A DNA stretch of 64,000 bases from Mycolicibacterium komossense (GCF_025822605.1 NZ_JACKTY010000051.1:124001-188000), one strand, 5' to 3'. Positions 35,220-43,101 are shown, counted from the stretch's first letter. The notes: generated from the letters alone by a model not told the origin. Program-made: numbers and translations.

Positions 35220-35480
35220 ATGAGCAAAGACCAGACCACCGAACAGACCGACACTGAAGCGTGGCTCGACAATCTCGACGTCGACCCGGCCAAGGCGCGC
35301 GACGCCCGGCACATGCGCCGGATCGCCGCGGCCGCGAAGGCACTCGCCGGCGCCGACGCCGAACTCGATGCCGCCGTCGCCGCCGCGCGGGAGGCCGGCG
35401 ACAGCTGGGCCATGATCGGCACGGCGCTCGGCGTCAGCCGCCAGGCCGCCGCACAACGCTTCGGCAAAGTCGCACCGTGA
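35220..35480 (+). CDS. Putative antitoxin with helix-turn-helix
   Basis: The product has 86 residues from ATG 35220, 9 bases after GAAGGG; closer in-frame GTG and ATG codons have worse spacing. The acidic N-terminus (DTEAWLDNLDVDPAKARDARHM) could wrap the toxin. The C-terminal AGDSWAMIGTALGVSRQAAAQ is a clear HTH. It probably binds the TGTCAA palindromes upstream and represses the operon. The partner order (toxin first) matches brnTA-type modules. Confidence 0.65.
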   Translation: MSKDQTTEQTDTEAWLDNLDVDPAKARDARHMRRIAAAAKALAGADAELDAAVAAAREAGDSWAMIGTALGVSRQAAAQRFGKVAP

Positions 35481-35785
35481 CGCTGGCCTGGACACAGGGC
35501 GGCGGGGGTGAATGGCTAGCTCGGTCAGGCGCGACCACCTATGCGGTCATCAGTTCGTGGCGACTGCCCGACGTGCGCAAGTGGGACGTGTGGATCTCTC
35601 ACGCCGAGATGCGCGGCGCGGACGGCGACGAAATCCTGAAGTACCAGGGATGGGGGCATGACGTCGACGACGCGAAGGCACTGGCCCAGCTCATTGCCGA
35701 CGCGCCAATTGGCGGCGCAAACGAACTGGTCCTCGAATGGATGCGGCGACATCAGCGCGAGCTGGCCGAGGAAGTCAGACTGTGA
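35477..35785 (+). CDS. Hypothetical protein, third gene of the TA-led operon
   Basis: The product has 102 residues from GTG 35477, in a GTGA overlap with the antitoxin stop, so it is coupled to it. It is Trp-rich (LAWTQGGGGEW, SSWRLPDVRKWDVWIS) with an acidic helix (DVDDAKALAQLIADA). There is no recognised family. It may be part of the same accessory cassette. Confidence 0.6.
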   Translation: MTLAWTQGGGGEWLARSGATTYAVISSWRLPDVRKWDVWISHAEMRGADGDEILKYQGWGHDVDDAKALAQLIADAPIGGANELVLEWMRRHQRELAEEVRL

Positions 35786-36036
35786 GCCGAGTAGTCACGC
35801 GGGTTGCGCTAGACCGGTACATCACGCCGCCGCTGCACGAACTGCGCGACGATCAGAACATCACAGCCCGGCCAGGCCGAGAGCAATGGCGAGTCTCGTG
35901 GACGCTAAACGGCGACAAAGACTATCGCCAGTCGCACGACACAGAGGCCGCAGCCTGGAGGCACGCACGTAATCTGCTGGACCTTCGGCCGCCAGGAACC
36001 GCAGTCGGTGACGTGTTAGAAGGCGGCTTCGAGTAG
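35782..36036 (+). CDS. Hypothetical protein, fourth gene of the TA-led operon
   Basis: The product has 84 residues from GTG 35782, again with a GTGA overlap. The sequence (LDRYITPPLHELRDDQNITAR, WRVSWTLNGDKDYRQSHDTEAAAWRHARNLL split here for description) looks like a small beta-alpha domain. Its 3' end overlaps the convergent terminase gene by 21 bases. The function is unknown. Confidence 0.6.
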   Translation: MSRVVTRVALDRYITPPLHELRDDQNITARPGREQWRVSWTLNGDKDYRQSHDTEAAAWRHARNLLDLRPPGTAVGDVLEGGFE

Positions 36037-37689
36037 GTCGACCTCGTCGAGGTTCTGCACGTCGCGCGAGATGGCCGGCGCCGGGGACTCGCCGACTTCC
36101 TCGGAGAACATCTGCGTTCCCCAGTGCGCCAGCGTGACGGCCGTCCACTGCGGCACGCCGAGCTCCGCGTCGTTCCACACGAAGTCGCCCATCGGGAGTT
36201 CGCGTTTCTGAACGACTTTGATCGCGTCTTCGAGGATCGGCTGCCCGACGTGCGACAACTCGCCGGCCAGCGCCGCGTCTACGAAGCCACCACACGCCTT
36301 CGCCATCTGCGGCGTGTTCGCTTCCAGCACCTCGAAGCCGAGATCCTTCATCTTCGCGACCAGGACGTTCGCCGGGCCGCGGCCGTCGACGATGATCGCC
36401 GCCGGATCCCACATCTCGATCAGGATCGCCAAAAACAGCGCGACCTGCGGCAACTTCACACGCCGCAGATAGCCCACCTCGAGATGCACCTTCCCGCCAG
36501 CAGTGCGGCAGCCCGCCGCGATCGCCCACCACTCGCGGTCGAGCGAACGGTGCACGGCGATCACCCGATCGCCCACCAGAACCGGAGCTGTCTCCGTCAT
36601 GTCGCGCCACGCTTCCAGCGGGAACGGCAACGGCCGATCCTGCTCATCTGGCGGATATTCTCCCCAACCGAGATAGTCGGCGCAGTAGAGCGCCACTTCG
36701 TCCGGCGACGACGCCTGCCGCTTCTCGCGATCCATGTCGCGCTGCCGATGGATCACACCGTGCGACGGGTTCGCCTGCCGCGCGGCATCCGGATTGTCCC
36801 GAGCGGCCTTCAGTAGCCGCGCATATTCCTCCGGGTTCCGCTCATCCGGCTCCGGCCGTTCCGCCATCCACTCCGCGAAGAACAGCTCCGACGACCGCGC
36901 CAGGCCGAGGCGCCGCAGCCCGGCCAGTACATGACAGTCGCGGTACTTCGGGAGCCAATGCACCGGCGGCGTCGATAGATAGATCGTCTGCGGGTTCTCG
37001 GCCGCCAGCTGCGCGCCGGTGAGCGCGATCTTCTGCGCCGGCGTCAGCTTGTACGCCTCGTCGAAGATGACCCGATCGAGCTTCGTCAGACCGTTGCCCA
37101 GATCCGCTGTCCGCAGACCGATCCGGACCTCCGCGATCTCATCGCCGATCCGAACCTCGATGACGCCGCGGTCCTTCTCCTTCGAGTAACCGTCCTTCAG
37201 CCCGACCCGCTTATTCAGCCGATCCGACAGCCACGGATGCGCCTCGATGATCTCGATCAGCCGGTCATAGACCTCTTCGGCCGTCGCCCACCGCTGCGCC
37301 GAGTAGATGATCTTCTCGCCGAACACGAACAGCCCGAGCAGGATCAGCAGGATCGCGATCTCTGTCTTCCCGTTCTGCCGCGGGATGATCAGCAGGCAGT
37401 CCGGGTGCGTCCACAGCCGGAAGCCGTCTTCGTCGGCCGGGAGGCGCGACAGGATCTTCCGCAGCGACCACCACTGCCACGGCATACACCGGTGACCAAC
37501 CTCGAAGCCGATATTCGCCGCGACATCGCCGTCCGTCTCGTCGCCCTCGAAGCCCGACCAGAACGCCGGCTCCTGGCGGCCGGTCAGCCGCGGCCAGTCG
37601 CCGACATACTTCGGCCACGGCTTCGGCAGGAAGTCATCACCGAGATCAGCGCGGCCGCGCACCGGCGACCGGACATCGAGATCAGCCAT
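36016..37689 (-). CDS. terL: Terminase large subunit
   Basis: The protein has 557 residues and is the packaging motor. The ATPase domain has Walker A IPRQNGKT (about 103-109) and Walker B RVIFDEAY with Asp210/Glu211. A nuclease-like C-terminal domain has AVHRSLDREWW and IIVDGRGPAN acidic residues. It starts inside the end of a 37-residue gene (8-bp overlap). It is separated from portal by the reverse-oriented TA operon, an atypical interruption. Confidence 0.92.
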   Translation of the reverse strand: MADLDVRSPVRGRADLGDDFLPKPWPKYVGDWPRLTGRQEPAFWSGFEGDETDGDVAANIGFEVGHRCMPWQWWSLRKILSRLPADEDGFRLWTHPDCLLIIPRQNGKTEIAILLILLGLFVFGEKIIYSAQRWATAEEVYDRLIEIIEAHPWLSDRLNKRVGLKDGYSKEKDRGVIEVRIGDEIAEVRIGLRTADLGNGLTKLDRVIFDEAYKLTPAQKIALTGAQLAAENPQTIYLSTPPVHWLPKYRDCHVLAGLRRLGLARSSELFFAEWMAERPEPDERNPEEYARLLKAARDNPDAARQANPSHGVIHRQRDMDREKRQASSPDEVALYCADYLGWGEYPPDEQDRPLPFPLEAWRDMTETAPVLVGDRVIAVHRSLDREWWAIAAGCRTAGGKVHLEVGYLRRVKLPQVALFLAILIEMWDPAAIIVDGRGPANVLVAKMKDLGFEVLEANTPQMAKACGGFVDAALAGELSHVGQPILEDAIKVVQKRELPMGDFVWNDAELGVPQWTAVTLAHWGTQMFSEEVGESPAPAISRDVQNLDEVDLLEAAF

Positions 37690-37795
37690 CAGTCGGCCGA
37701 TGATCGGGGTGTGTCGGCGGCGTCAGCTCCAGAACGCAATTACATCCGTCCCGCTCCGCACCCACTCGCCAGCAATGCCGGCATTCGTCAGCCAT
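37682..37795 (-). CDS. 37-residue zinc-binding-like microprotein upstream of terL
   Basis: The frame encodes MADECRHCWRVGAERDGCNC followed by a Pro/His-rich tail, with C-x2-C and C-x-C pairs that could hold a metal. It overlaps the preceding gene's end by 8 bases and the terL start by 8 bases, filling the gap exactly as other genes in this operon do. It is very short, so confidence is moderate. Confidence 0.55.
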   Translation of the reverse strand: MADECRHCWRVGAERDGCNCVLELTPPTHPDHRPTDG

Positions 37796-38006
37796 CGTGT
37801 GCCGCCATCCACCGAGCCCGCCGCGCGATGCCGTCGTGAATCAACGTGGACACGAACGGCGACTGATCCGTGACGAAGTCCTTCTGCGTCAGCACATCTC
37901 CGGCCATCACGCGGCAGAGGAAGTCGGCGGGCCCGATGTAGCGCCGCATCACCGCCCCGTCGTCGAGCAGTTGAAGCCACGCCGGCCGTCCGTCGTCGAT
38001 ATCCAC
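37788..38006 (-). CDS. Hypothetical protein between TerS and TerL
   Basis: The product has 72 residues from GTG 38006, directly after the TerS stop. It contains RPAWLQLLDDGAVMRRYIG, then FLCRVMAGDVLTQKDFVTD and a basic C-terminus. There is no recognised family. It is probably co-expressed with packaging genes. Confidence 0.6.
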   Translation of the reverse strand: MDIDDGRPAWLQLLDDGAVMRRYIGPADFLCRVMAGDVLTQKDFVTDQSPFVSTLIHDGIARRARWMAAHDG

Positions 38007-38007
38007 G

Positions 38008-38517
38008 TCAGGCTCGCTGCTTCGGGTAGTGGGCCGTGACGATCTGGACAAGCGGATCGGCCGCCCGCTTCGGATCGCCACTGTCGCCGCCCTTCGCGCC
38101 GTCGTCCTTCGCCCGCATCGCCTGAATGTCCATGATGAGCTTTCGCAGCACTTCGGACTGCTGACGTTCTTCCTGCACGATCCCCACCAGCCGCACCTCG
38201 GCGACCTGGCCGTCGACTTTCACCGCCAACCACGTTGCCGCATCACCGGAAAGCAGTCGGGCGATCACTTCCAGCCGATCCGCGATCCGCGCCGCCTGCG
38301 TTATCAGCGTCTTCGCCGCGAACGGAGCCGTCGACCACGACAATTCGCGCGACAACTGCGCACCAGCGGCCGGCTTCCGCCCTTTACGGACGAGTTTCAC
38401 CGGCTTTGACGCCGATTCCGTGCGTTTACGGGGGGGTTGTTTGGTGCTTTGAGCAGCCTTTTTGGCCGGTGTGTCCACTTTTGCCACCGGATTCGAGGCG
38501 GCCTTCCGAGGCGTCAT
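38008..38517 (-). CDS. terS: Terminase small subunit (putative)
   Basis: The product has 169 residues. It has a Lys/Pro/Thr-rich disordered N-terminus (about 1-50) and a helical core (ELSWSTAPFAAKTLITQAARIADRLEVIARLL, split here for description). A coiled segment (VGIVQEERQQSEVLRKLIMDIQ) follows, as in actinophage small terminases. It should recognise the cos/pac site. A terminator and GC-rich repeats lie just upstream. Confidence 0.65.
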   Translation of the reverse strand: MTPRKAASNPVAKVDTPAKKAAQSTKQPPRKRTESASKPVKLVRKGRKPAAGAQLSRELSWSTAPFAAKTLITQAARIADRLEVIARLLSGDAATWLAVKVDGQVAEVRLVGIVQEERQQSEVLRKLIMDIQAMRAKDDGAKGGDSGDPKRAADPLVQIVTAHYPKQRA

Positions 38518-38550
38518 CGGTGGCCGGCTGCGAACTTCGGGCGACGCAAG

Positions 38551-38583
38551 AAAAAAAAAGTCCCACTCACCGCTTGGGAGTGG
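38551..38583 (-). terminator. Rho-independent terminator between early and late operons
   Basis: Read on the minus strand, a 6-bp stem CCACTC/GAGTGG with a 9-base loop is followed by GAC and an unbroken run of nine T. It lies after the early gene ending at 38666 and before terS, so it should stop the leftward early transcript. Late genes then need their own promoter or antitermination. Confidence 0.75.
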
Positions 38584-38584
38584 C

Positions 38585-38683
38585 CCCCCGGGGGGTAGCT
38601 GATAATTTTCGGGGGGGCATCGTCGCAGGTCAGCGCACTATCGCCCGGATTGGCGGTTTGCTGGCTCATTGTCGCAGGTCAGA
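38585..38683. other. GC-rich palindrome and direct repeats, cos/TerS-site candidate
   Basis: Next to the terminator are a CCCCCCGGGGGG palindrome, a second G7 run, and two copies of GTCGCAGGTCAG (from 38622 and from 38671), about 50 bp apart. The second copy overlaps the end of the next gene. Sites recognised by TerS and cos ends usually lie beside terS, and actinophage cos overhangs are GC-rich. No cleavage position can be assigned. Confidence 0.35.
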
Positions 38684-39112
38684 GCCTCGATGGAACAGGG
38701 CCATCTCGACCCGCTGGCGGCCGAGGACTCCGAGGTCGAGCGTGAAGCTATAGCTGGTGAGGCCATCGACCGCGGACACGTTCACAGGGATGTCGCGGTG
38801 CTGACCACCGATCGATAGTTCGATGCGATCTGTCTTAGGCGAGCCTGGTGATTGGGGTGGTTGCCATCTCAGCGACAGCACGACTGACTGGATGATGTTG
38901 TCGAGCAGCGCGGGACTCGGTTGCTCTCTGTTCAGTGCGACGGATCCGATGATGCCGGCTATCGCTCCGCGTGCTGCCATCATCTCGCGATCGTTGGGGA
39001 TGAACAGCGGATCTGGCTCGGGAAGCGGCCCGCCACTGAGTGTCCATGCTCGGCCGTCGCTGCCTGTCCAGGTGAAGGTGCCGTCGCCGTTGTTGTGCAG
39101 TGTCTCTCGCAT
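38666..39112 (-). CDS. Hypothetical phage protein
   Basis: The product has 148 residues from ATG 39112 (ATGA overlap). A small beta domain at the start (GDGTFTWTGSDGRAWTLSGG) precedes an amphipathic helix and a C-terminal beta region (FTLDLGVLGRQRVEMALFHR). It is the last gene of the early operon before the terminator. The function is unknown. Confidence 0.6.
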   Translation of the reverse strand: MRETLHNNGDGTFTWTGSDGRAWTLSGGPLPEPDPLFIPNDREMMAARGAIAGIIGSVALNREQPSPALLDNIIQSVVLSLRWQPPQSPGSPKTDRIELSIGGQHRDIPVNVSAVDGLTSYSFTLDLGVLGRQRVEMALFHRGSDLRQ

Positions 39113-39372
39113 CAGAGTTCGACCGCCTTGTCTGGTTCGTCTTCGTTGTGTCCCCATCGTGTGATGACGATGACGCGTTCGTTGAGGTCGGTGCGGTATG
39201 TCTTGCTTGGGCTGTCGATGAAGGGGTGATCGTAGGGGGCGGATCGGTCGACGTATGCGGTCTGCTCGATGACTGAGATGTCGGCGCTGAGTCCTGATTC
39301 GCCGTCGATGTCGCAGACGAGCAGTGTCGGGTCGACCTTGGACAGCTTCTCGATGAGCTCGGCGACGATCAT
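39112..39372 (-). CDS. Small hypothetical protein, early operon
   Basis: The product has 86 residues from ATG 39372. MIVAELIEKLSKVDPTLLVCD followed by strands and a VIVITRWG end resembles the small DUF6378/'EsV'-type alpha-beta proteins common in phage early regions; the family name is uncertain. ATGA overlaps occur at both ends. Confidence 0.55.
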   Translation of the reverse strand: MIVAELIEKLSKVDPTLLVCDIDGESGLSADISVIEQTAYVDRSAPYDHPFIDSPSKTYRTDLNERVIVITRWGHNEDEPDKAVEL

Positions 39373-39521
39373 CGGACGCTTCCGCCCTGTGCTCGGATCT
39401 CGGCGATCTTCGATTGGATGTCGACGGGCCGTGTTCGTGGCGATGATCCGGTGATCACCCATTGCAGATAGTCACGCACGCAGCGTGTTCGGATGGCGTA
39501 GATCAGTCCGCGGTATCTCAT
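39369..39521 (-). CDS. 50-residue hypothetical protein, early operon
   Basis: The frame from ATG 39521 (MRYRGLIYAIRTRCVRDYLQ) is basic and helical. It overlaps both neighbours by ATGA, the hallmark of real genes in this operon. Confidence 0.5.
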   Translation of the reverse strand: MRYRGLIYAIRTRCVRDYLQWVITGSSPRTRPVDIQSKIAEIRAQGGSVR

Positions 39522-39982
39522 CGTGCATCTCGGATGGCGTGTAGGCAGGCGATGAGTGCGTCGAGTTCGTCTCGGTCGATGGCGCCTTGCTCGCAATCAG
39601 TTGGCAGCGAGATCCGCTCGCCGTTCTCGGTGGTGGATACCCAGACACCGTTGCAGCCGTAGTCGATGCCGGGCCATCCATGGGCGGGTTGGATGGTCAC
39701 TTCGAGGGTGGGTTGGGCATCGGTCTTCGGTACCCACAGGATCAACGCAGGAAGAAACGGCAAGCGTCCGGGGATATGCGGGCCGTTGTCCAGCCGGACC
39801 CATGTGTCGACGTGCCAGCGTTCCCAGACGGCGCCGTTCTCGGCTGAGGCTGGGAACGCTGCGGGATCGAACATTTCCTTGATGACTGTGCGCACGGGCA
39901 TTGCCCACAGCTGCTCTAGGGTTTCGATCATCGCGCCCGCAGGCAGCGCCGGATCATCAGTGCTGTCAGGCTGGTCGCTCAT
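39518..39982 (-). CDS. Hypothetical phage protein, early operon
   Basis: The product has 154 residues from ATG 39982. Sequence features are an acidic start, a Trp-rich centre (AVWERWHVDTWVRLDNGPHIPG), strands, and a C-terminal DRDELDALIACLHAIRDAR helix. The reading frame stays open far upstream, but the ATGA overlap with the preceding stop fixes the start. The function is unknown. Confidence 0.6.
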   Translation of the reverse strand: MSDQPDSTDDPALPAGAMIETLEQLWAMPVRTVIKEMFDPAAFPASAENGAVWERWHVDTWVRLDNGPHIPGRLPFLPALILWVPKTDAQPTLEVTIQPAHGWPGIDYGCNGVWVSTTENGERISLPTDCEQGAIDRDELDALIACLHAIRDAR

Positions 39983-40567
39983 TGGTCCTCCGTCGTCAGG
40001 TGGAGTGTGCAGCGGCTGTTCTGTCGCCAGGTGCCGGCGCCGGGTGCTCCGCCGTCCCAGTATCCGTGGCTGCTGGTGGCTTGGTTGTTGCATTGGGTGT
40101 CGCCGTCGATGTGGTTGCAGCGGCCGGGGAATGGGCGTCCGTCCCATTTGGCGGGTCCGACGTCGATGAATGATCGGTGAGCCGTGGGGTTTGTCGTCGT
40201 CGTCTCCGGGGTGCCAGGGCTCTACGTGGAGGCTGCTTGCTTCGGTGTCGAATGTCCACTGGCTCGGGTCGAAGTCGGGGAGTGTCCAGCGTGGCGGTTT
40301 GGCTGCGGCTCGGCGTATGTAGTCGATGCAGGCGACGAGATTAGTTCGGGTTTCTGCGTTCTCGGGTCGGTTGAGCCAGTCGGCGTGGTCGGCGATGGCT
40401 GCTTCGGTGTCGAATTCCTGTCCGGTTACGAGGGTGATCCAGGCGAGGCGGCAGAGCCAGGCGTTGGGGCCGACGATGGGTTCGGAGAATTTGCAGAGCA
40501 TCATGACGATGAGCCATTCGGCGTCGGTCATCGGCTCTGTGGTTGGCTCGGCTGTTGGCTCGGTCAT
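39979..40567 (-). CDS. Hypothetical protein with an apparent frameshift
   Basis: From ATG 40567 a coding-like frame (MTEPTAEPTTEPMTDAEWLI...WTLPDFDPSQWTFDTEA...EPWHPGDDDD) runs to about 40175. From there the convincing coding sequence continues in a neighbouring frame (IDVGPAKWDGRPFPGRCNHI, then a GYWDGGAPGAG region). It ends TGA overlapping the next ATG (ATGA). That second frame has no ATG, GTG or TTG after its upstream stop, so a separate gene is unlikely. Either a mutation, a sequencing error or a programmed shift near 40165-40180 joins the halves. Confidence 0.5.
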
Positions 40568-40734
40568 GGTGTCCTGGTTTCGAGTTGTGTGTGTCTGCCT
40601 GCGGTGCAGTCGGTTCGGTGGTGTCCGTTGACGACGTTGTAGTAGCCGCAGCCGGGGCAGAAGGTGTCGGGTCGGTCGCGGACGGCTTCGATGGATTGTC
40701 GGTGGCGGTCGCGCGGTTTCGATTCCTTACTCAC
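40564..40734 (-). CDS. Small zinc-finger-like protein
   Basis: The product has 56 residues from GTG 40734. FCPGCGYYNVVNGHHRTDC offers C-x2-C plus H/C ligands. Its stop overlaps the downstream ATG (ATGA). Its start overlaps the stop of a frame ending at 40731 (GTGA). It is one of several Cys-rich microproteins in this operon. Confidence 0.6.
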   Translation of the reverse strand: MSKESKPRDRHRQSIEAVRDRPDTFCPGCGYYNVVNGHHRTDCTAGRHTQLETRTP

Positions 40735-40816
40735 CTTCGAACACCGTTCCGCAGTTCGGGCACGGGCCGTATTGGGCTGGTGCGCCGCAGCTGCTGCACA
40801 CGACGCGTTCGACCAT
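40727..40816 (-). CDS. 29-residue zinc-ribbon microprotein
   Basis: MVERVVCSSCGAPAQYGPCP and then NCGTVFEGE form a complete C-x2-C...C-x2-C ribbon. The frame is too regular to be chance, but a second frame covers the same DNA: MNRAERRKKQNV... (40731-40859), whose ends both make four-base overlaps with neighbours. The MNRAERR start may serve this ribbon after a frame change, or the two may be separate overlapping genes. Confidence 0.45.
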   Translation of the reverse strand: MVERVVCSSCGAPAQYGPCPNCGTVFEGE

Positions 40817-40855
40817 CGGTCCAGACGTTCTGCTTTTTGCGGCGTTCTGCTCTGT

Positions 40856-41239
40856 TCATGCTGTGGGCCATCCCATTACGAGGTCTCCGAGGTTGGAGGT
40901 TCGGATGATGCGGAGTGCGGGGCGTTCGTGGTCGCGGGATCCGTCGCCGCGTTGTTTGTTGCAGAGGCCGTGGAGGAGTTTGTCGGCCATTGCGCCGTTT
41001 TCTTTGCCTGCGCTGTGTTCGCCATGTAGGACACCGGAAGTCAGATCTGGCTTGCCGTCGCGGCGGGTAGCGCTGGGGTCGTAGTCGGGGTTTTTGGTGC
41101 GGTCGAGGAACATGGGGAGGCCGCACCACCAGCAGGGGGTGCCGTCGACGTGGGCGGCTTTGAGGCGTTCGACGCGGGTTCGGTGGGAGTCGTCGTAGCC
41201 GCGTTCGGCTGGCGATGGGCGTTTACGTGTGGCTGCCAT
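40856..41239 (-). CDS. HNH-like endonuclease
   Basis: The product has 127 residues from ATG 41239. CWWCGLPM, LHGEHSAGKENG with His and Glu, and a DKLLHGLCNKQRG segment give the CxxC...H...N/C pattern of small phage HNH nucleases. HNH proteins near terminase genes are needed for cos cleavage in many phages, and this gene lies about 2.3 kb from terS. Confidence 0.6.
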   Translation of the reverse strand: MAATRKRPSPAERGYDDSHRTRVERLKAAHVDGTPCWWCGLPMFLDRTKNPDYDPSATRRDGKPDLTSGVLHGEHSAGKENGAMADKLLHGLCNKQRGDGSRDHERPALRIIRTSNLGDLVMGWPTA

Positions 41240-41375
41240 TGGCGGCGACCTTTTTCCCTTCGTGTCCGCTGACGGCGCCGTGAATGTTGCGCCGTTGTCC
41301 TCCCCAGATGCCGTAGGCGATTTCGTGGTCTTCGGCGTACTGGTGGCAGCGTTTCCATGCTTGGTTATCCGGCAT
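41223..41375 (-). CDS. 50-residue protein with a WhiB-like GIWGG turn
   Basis: MPDNQAWKRCHQYAEDHEIA is followed by YGIWGGQRR. The GIWGG turn and basic residues match the C-terminal motif of WhiB proteins, yet the iron-sulfur cysteines are missing (only one Cys). It overlaps the gene upstream by 11 bases and the HNH gene by 17. It may be a decoy or degenerate WhiB-like protein. Confidence 0.5.
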   Translation of the reverse strand: MPDNQAWKRCHQYAEDHEIAYGIWGGQRRNIHGAVSGHEGKKVAANGSHT

Positions 41376-42426
41376 CGGTGGCGGGGGCGTGCTCGTCGGC
41401 GATGTGGCGGGTGTAGGTGCTCATCAGTCCTGTGATGTCGGGGCCGGTGAATCTGGCATCGCAGAACGGGCAGCCGATCTTCTGCACGGCCGGTTCTTCT
41501 TCGCGATAGCGCTCCCATCGGATGTCGAGCGGACCGTCTTCGACGGCGATCCAGCGGGCGTCGCACACGCGGCAGATGTGAATATCGCCGGGCGCGCCTT
41601 GCCAGTAGTCGTCATTCGCGCCGCAGTCGTGTCCGCGGCCCGGCTGCGGCCGGAACGGTGTGACATTCGGCTGAAACTCTTTCGGCGGATTGTCAGTTTC
41701 GATCTGTTCGGCCTGGTCGGCGATGGCCTGGCCTGCTTTTTCGGTGAATCCGTCGAGAACGCGTTGGTTGTGGATTTCGCCGCCGCGTTCGTAGGCGTCG
41801 CGGAGTCGTTGGTTTGCGGTTTCGAGGTCGTCTGCTTTTCGATTGACTTCGTCTTGTGCTGCGGCGATTTCGAGTGCGGCGAGTTGTGCGGCGCCTTCGT
41901 TGTTGTCGACGACGCCGGAGGCTACGAGGCGGTCGAAGGTGGTGTCGGGTTCGTCGGCGCGGTGGCGGCCGCCTGCGGGTCGTTTCTTCCCGGCGGGGTG
42001 GCGGGCCATCGAGGCGTCTACCTCGGCGGTGTCCAGTTTTGAGCGCGAGTTTGAGGCGTCTCGGCGGGCATTCGTCAGGTGCTCTTCGGCGGCTTCCTGC
42101 CGGGCGCGGGCTTCGCGGATCCGCCGGGTCGATTCGGCCGAGGATTGGGCAACTTCTTCGACGTCGGCGACGTGCGCTTCGACTGGTGTCATGCCTTGCA
42201 CTTCGCAGAATCCGAGGACTGCGTTCAGCTGGGAGCATATGGTGGCGAAGATCGGGTATTCGGCTTCGGTGACCTTGACGATGAACGATTTTTCGTCGGG
42301 CAGTTTGACGGCGTAGATCTTCCCCGGTTGTTTGAGGAATGCGGCGAACTGTTTGGCCGGGGTATCGGTGGGTGAAGGCCGGCGGGCGGTGATCTTCTTC
42401 GCGCGACGCTGCTTGCGGTTCAGCAT
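41365..42426 (-). CDS. Coiled-coil and zinc-finger protein of unknown function
   Basis: The product has 353 residues. It has a basic start (MLNRKQRRAKKITARR) and an N-terminal alpha/beta domain (KIYAVKLPDEKSFIVKVTEAEY). A long Ala/Glu/Arg coiled coil follows (about 95-240). The C-terminal part has a CRVC motif and a classical-looking CPFC...H..H finger ending ADEHAPATDAG. It may bind nucleic acid. The family is not recognised. Confidence 0.6.
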   Translation of the reverse strand: MLNRKQRRAKKITARRPSPTDTPAKQFAAFLKQPGKIYAVKLPDEKSFIVKVTEAEYPIFATICSQLNAVLGFCEVQGMTPVEAHVADVEEVAQSSAESTRRIREARARQEAAEEHLTNARRDASNSRSKLDTAEVDASMARHPAGKKRPAGGRHRADEPDTTFDRLVASGVVDNNEGAAQLAALEIAAAQDEVNRKADDLETANQRLRDAYERGGEIHNQRVLDGFTEKAGQAIADQAEQIETDNPPKEFQPNVTPFRPQPGRGHDCGANDDYWQGAPGDIHICRVCDARWIAVEDGPLDIRWERYREEEPAVQKIGCPFCDARFTGPDITGLMSTYTRHIADEHAPATDAG

Positions 42427-42428
42427 GA

Positions 42429-42725
42429 TCAGTTCCCCTCGAAGATGGCGTCGTGGACCAGGTCGGACAGGTTGACGGGCACGTTGCGCAGTGACGCTTC
42501 AGCGCGAAATACCTTCTCTTCGATGAGATCTGGCAGCACAGTGCCAGTGAGTCCAGGGATCGCGTCGTTCGGTGGCATCGGGATCGTGGGTAACCACCGC
42601 TCGGCGCTGAAGGTGACGCCGTGACGGTCCTCGGTGCCTGCAAAGCTGGCGGCCAGGATCGTGCTCACGGTCTTGCCGTTCACGCGGATCTCGACCTGAA
42701 TTGGGGGGGAGACGCTATCGGCCAT
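42429..42725 (-). CDS. Small hypothetical protein, early operon
   Basis: The product has 98 residues. Its short beta-rich N-terminus (VEIRVNGKTVSTILAASF) and acidic C-terminal helix (VNLSDLVHDAIFEGN) give no family match. The start lies inside the end of the upstream gene. Confidence 0.55.
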   Translation of the reverse strand: MADSVSPPIQVEIRVNGKTVSTILAASFAGTEDRHGVTFSAERWLPTIPMPPNDAIPGLTGTVLPDLIEEKVFRAEASLRNVPVNLSDLVHDAIFEGN

Positions 42726-43101
42726 TGGGGGTTCCTCTCAGTTCGGGTTCGTTGCGGAGCTTCAGGCGCAGCCAGTCGGCGAAGGGGACGCATTCGAGGT
42801 GCCAGTGGTTGAAGGTGTCGCGGTGCGCGGCGATCGGCATCCAGATCAGTTCGTCGGTCGACAGGATCGTGAATTTGATCTGCGACGGGATCGCGCTCAC
42901 GCACACGTCGATGGCGTTCTGGCTGCGCGGCCCGGCCGATTCGGCGATGACGGCCAGGCCGGGCATGGTGATCTGCTCGACGTCGAAATCGCCTGTCCTA
43001 GCTTGGAATGTGATGTCGCGGCGGACCAGAGTGGCCTTGAGTCGGGCGCCTTCGTCGATCAGGTTCGGTTCCCACGCCCGGACCAGCACTTCGCCGCTCA
43101 T
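42715..43101 (-). CDS. Hypothetical phage protein
   Basis: The product has 128 residues from ATG 43101, in an ATGA overlap with the preceding stop. Alternating strands (EVLVRAWEPNLIDEG, ITFQARTGDFDVEQITMPG) end in a HWHLECVPFADWLRLKLRNE helix. The function is unknown. Confidence 0.55.
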   Translation of the reverse strand: MSGEVLVRAWEPNLIDEGARLKATLVRRDITFQARTGDFDVEQITMPGLAVIAESAGPRSQNAIDVCVSAIPSQIKFTILSTDELIWMPIAAHRDTFNHWHLECVPFADWLRLKLRNEPELRGTPNGR

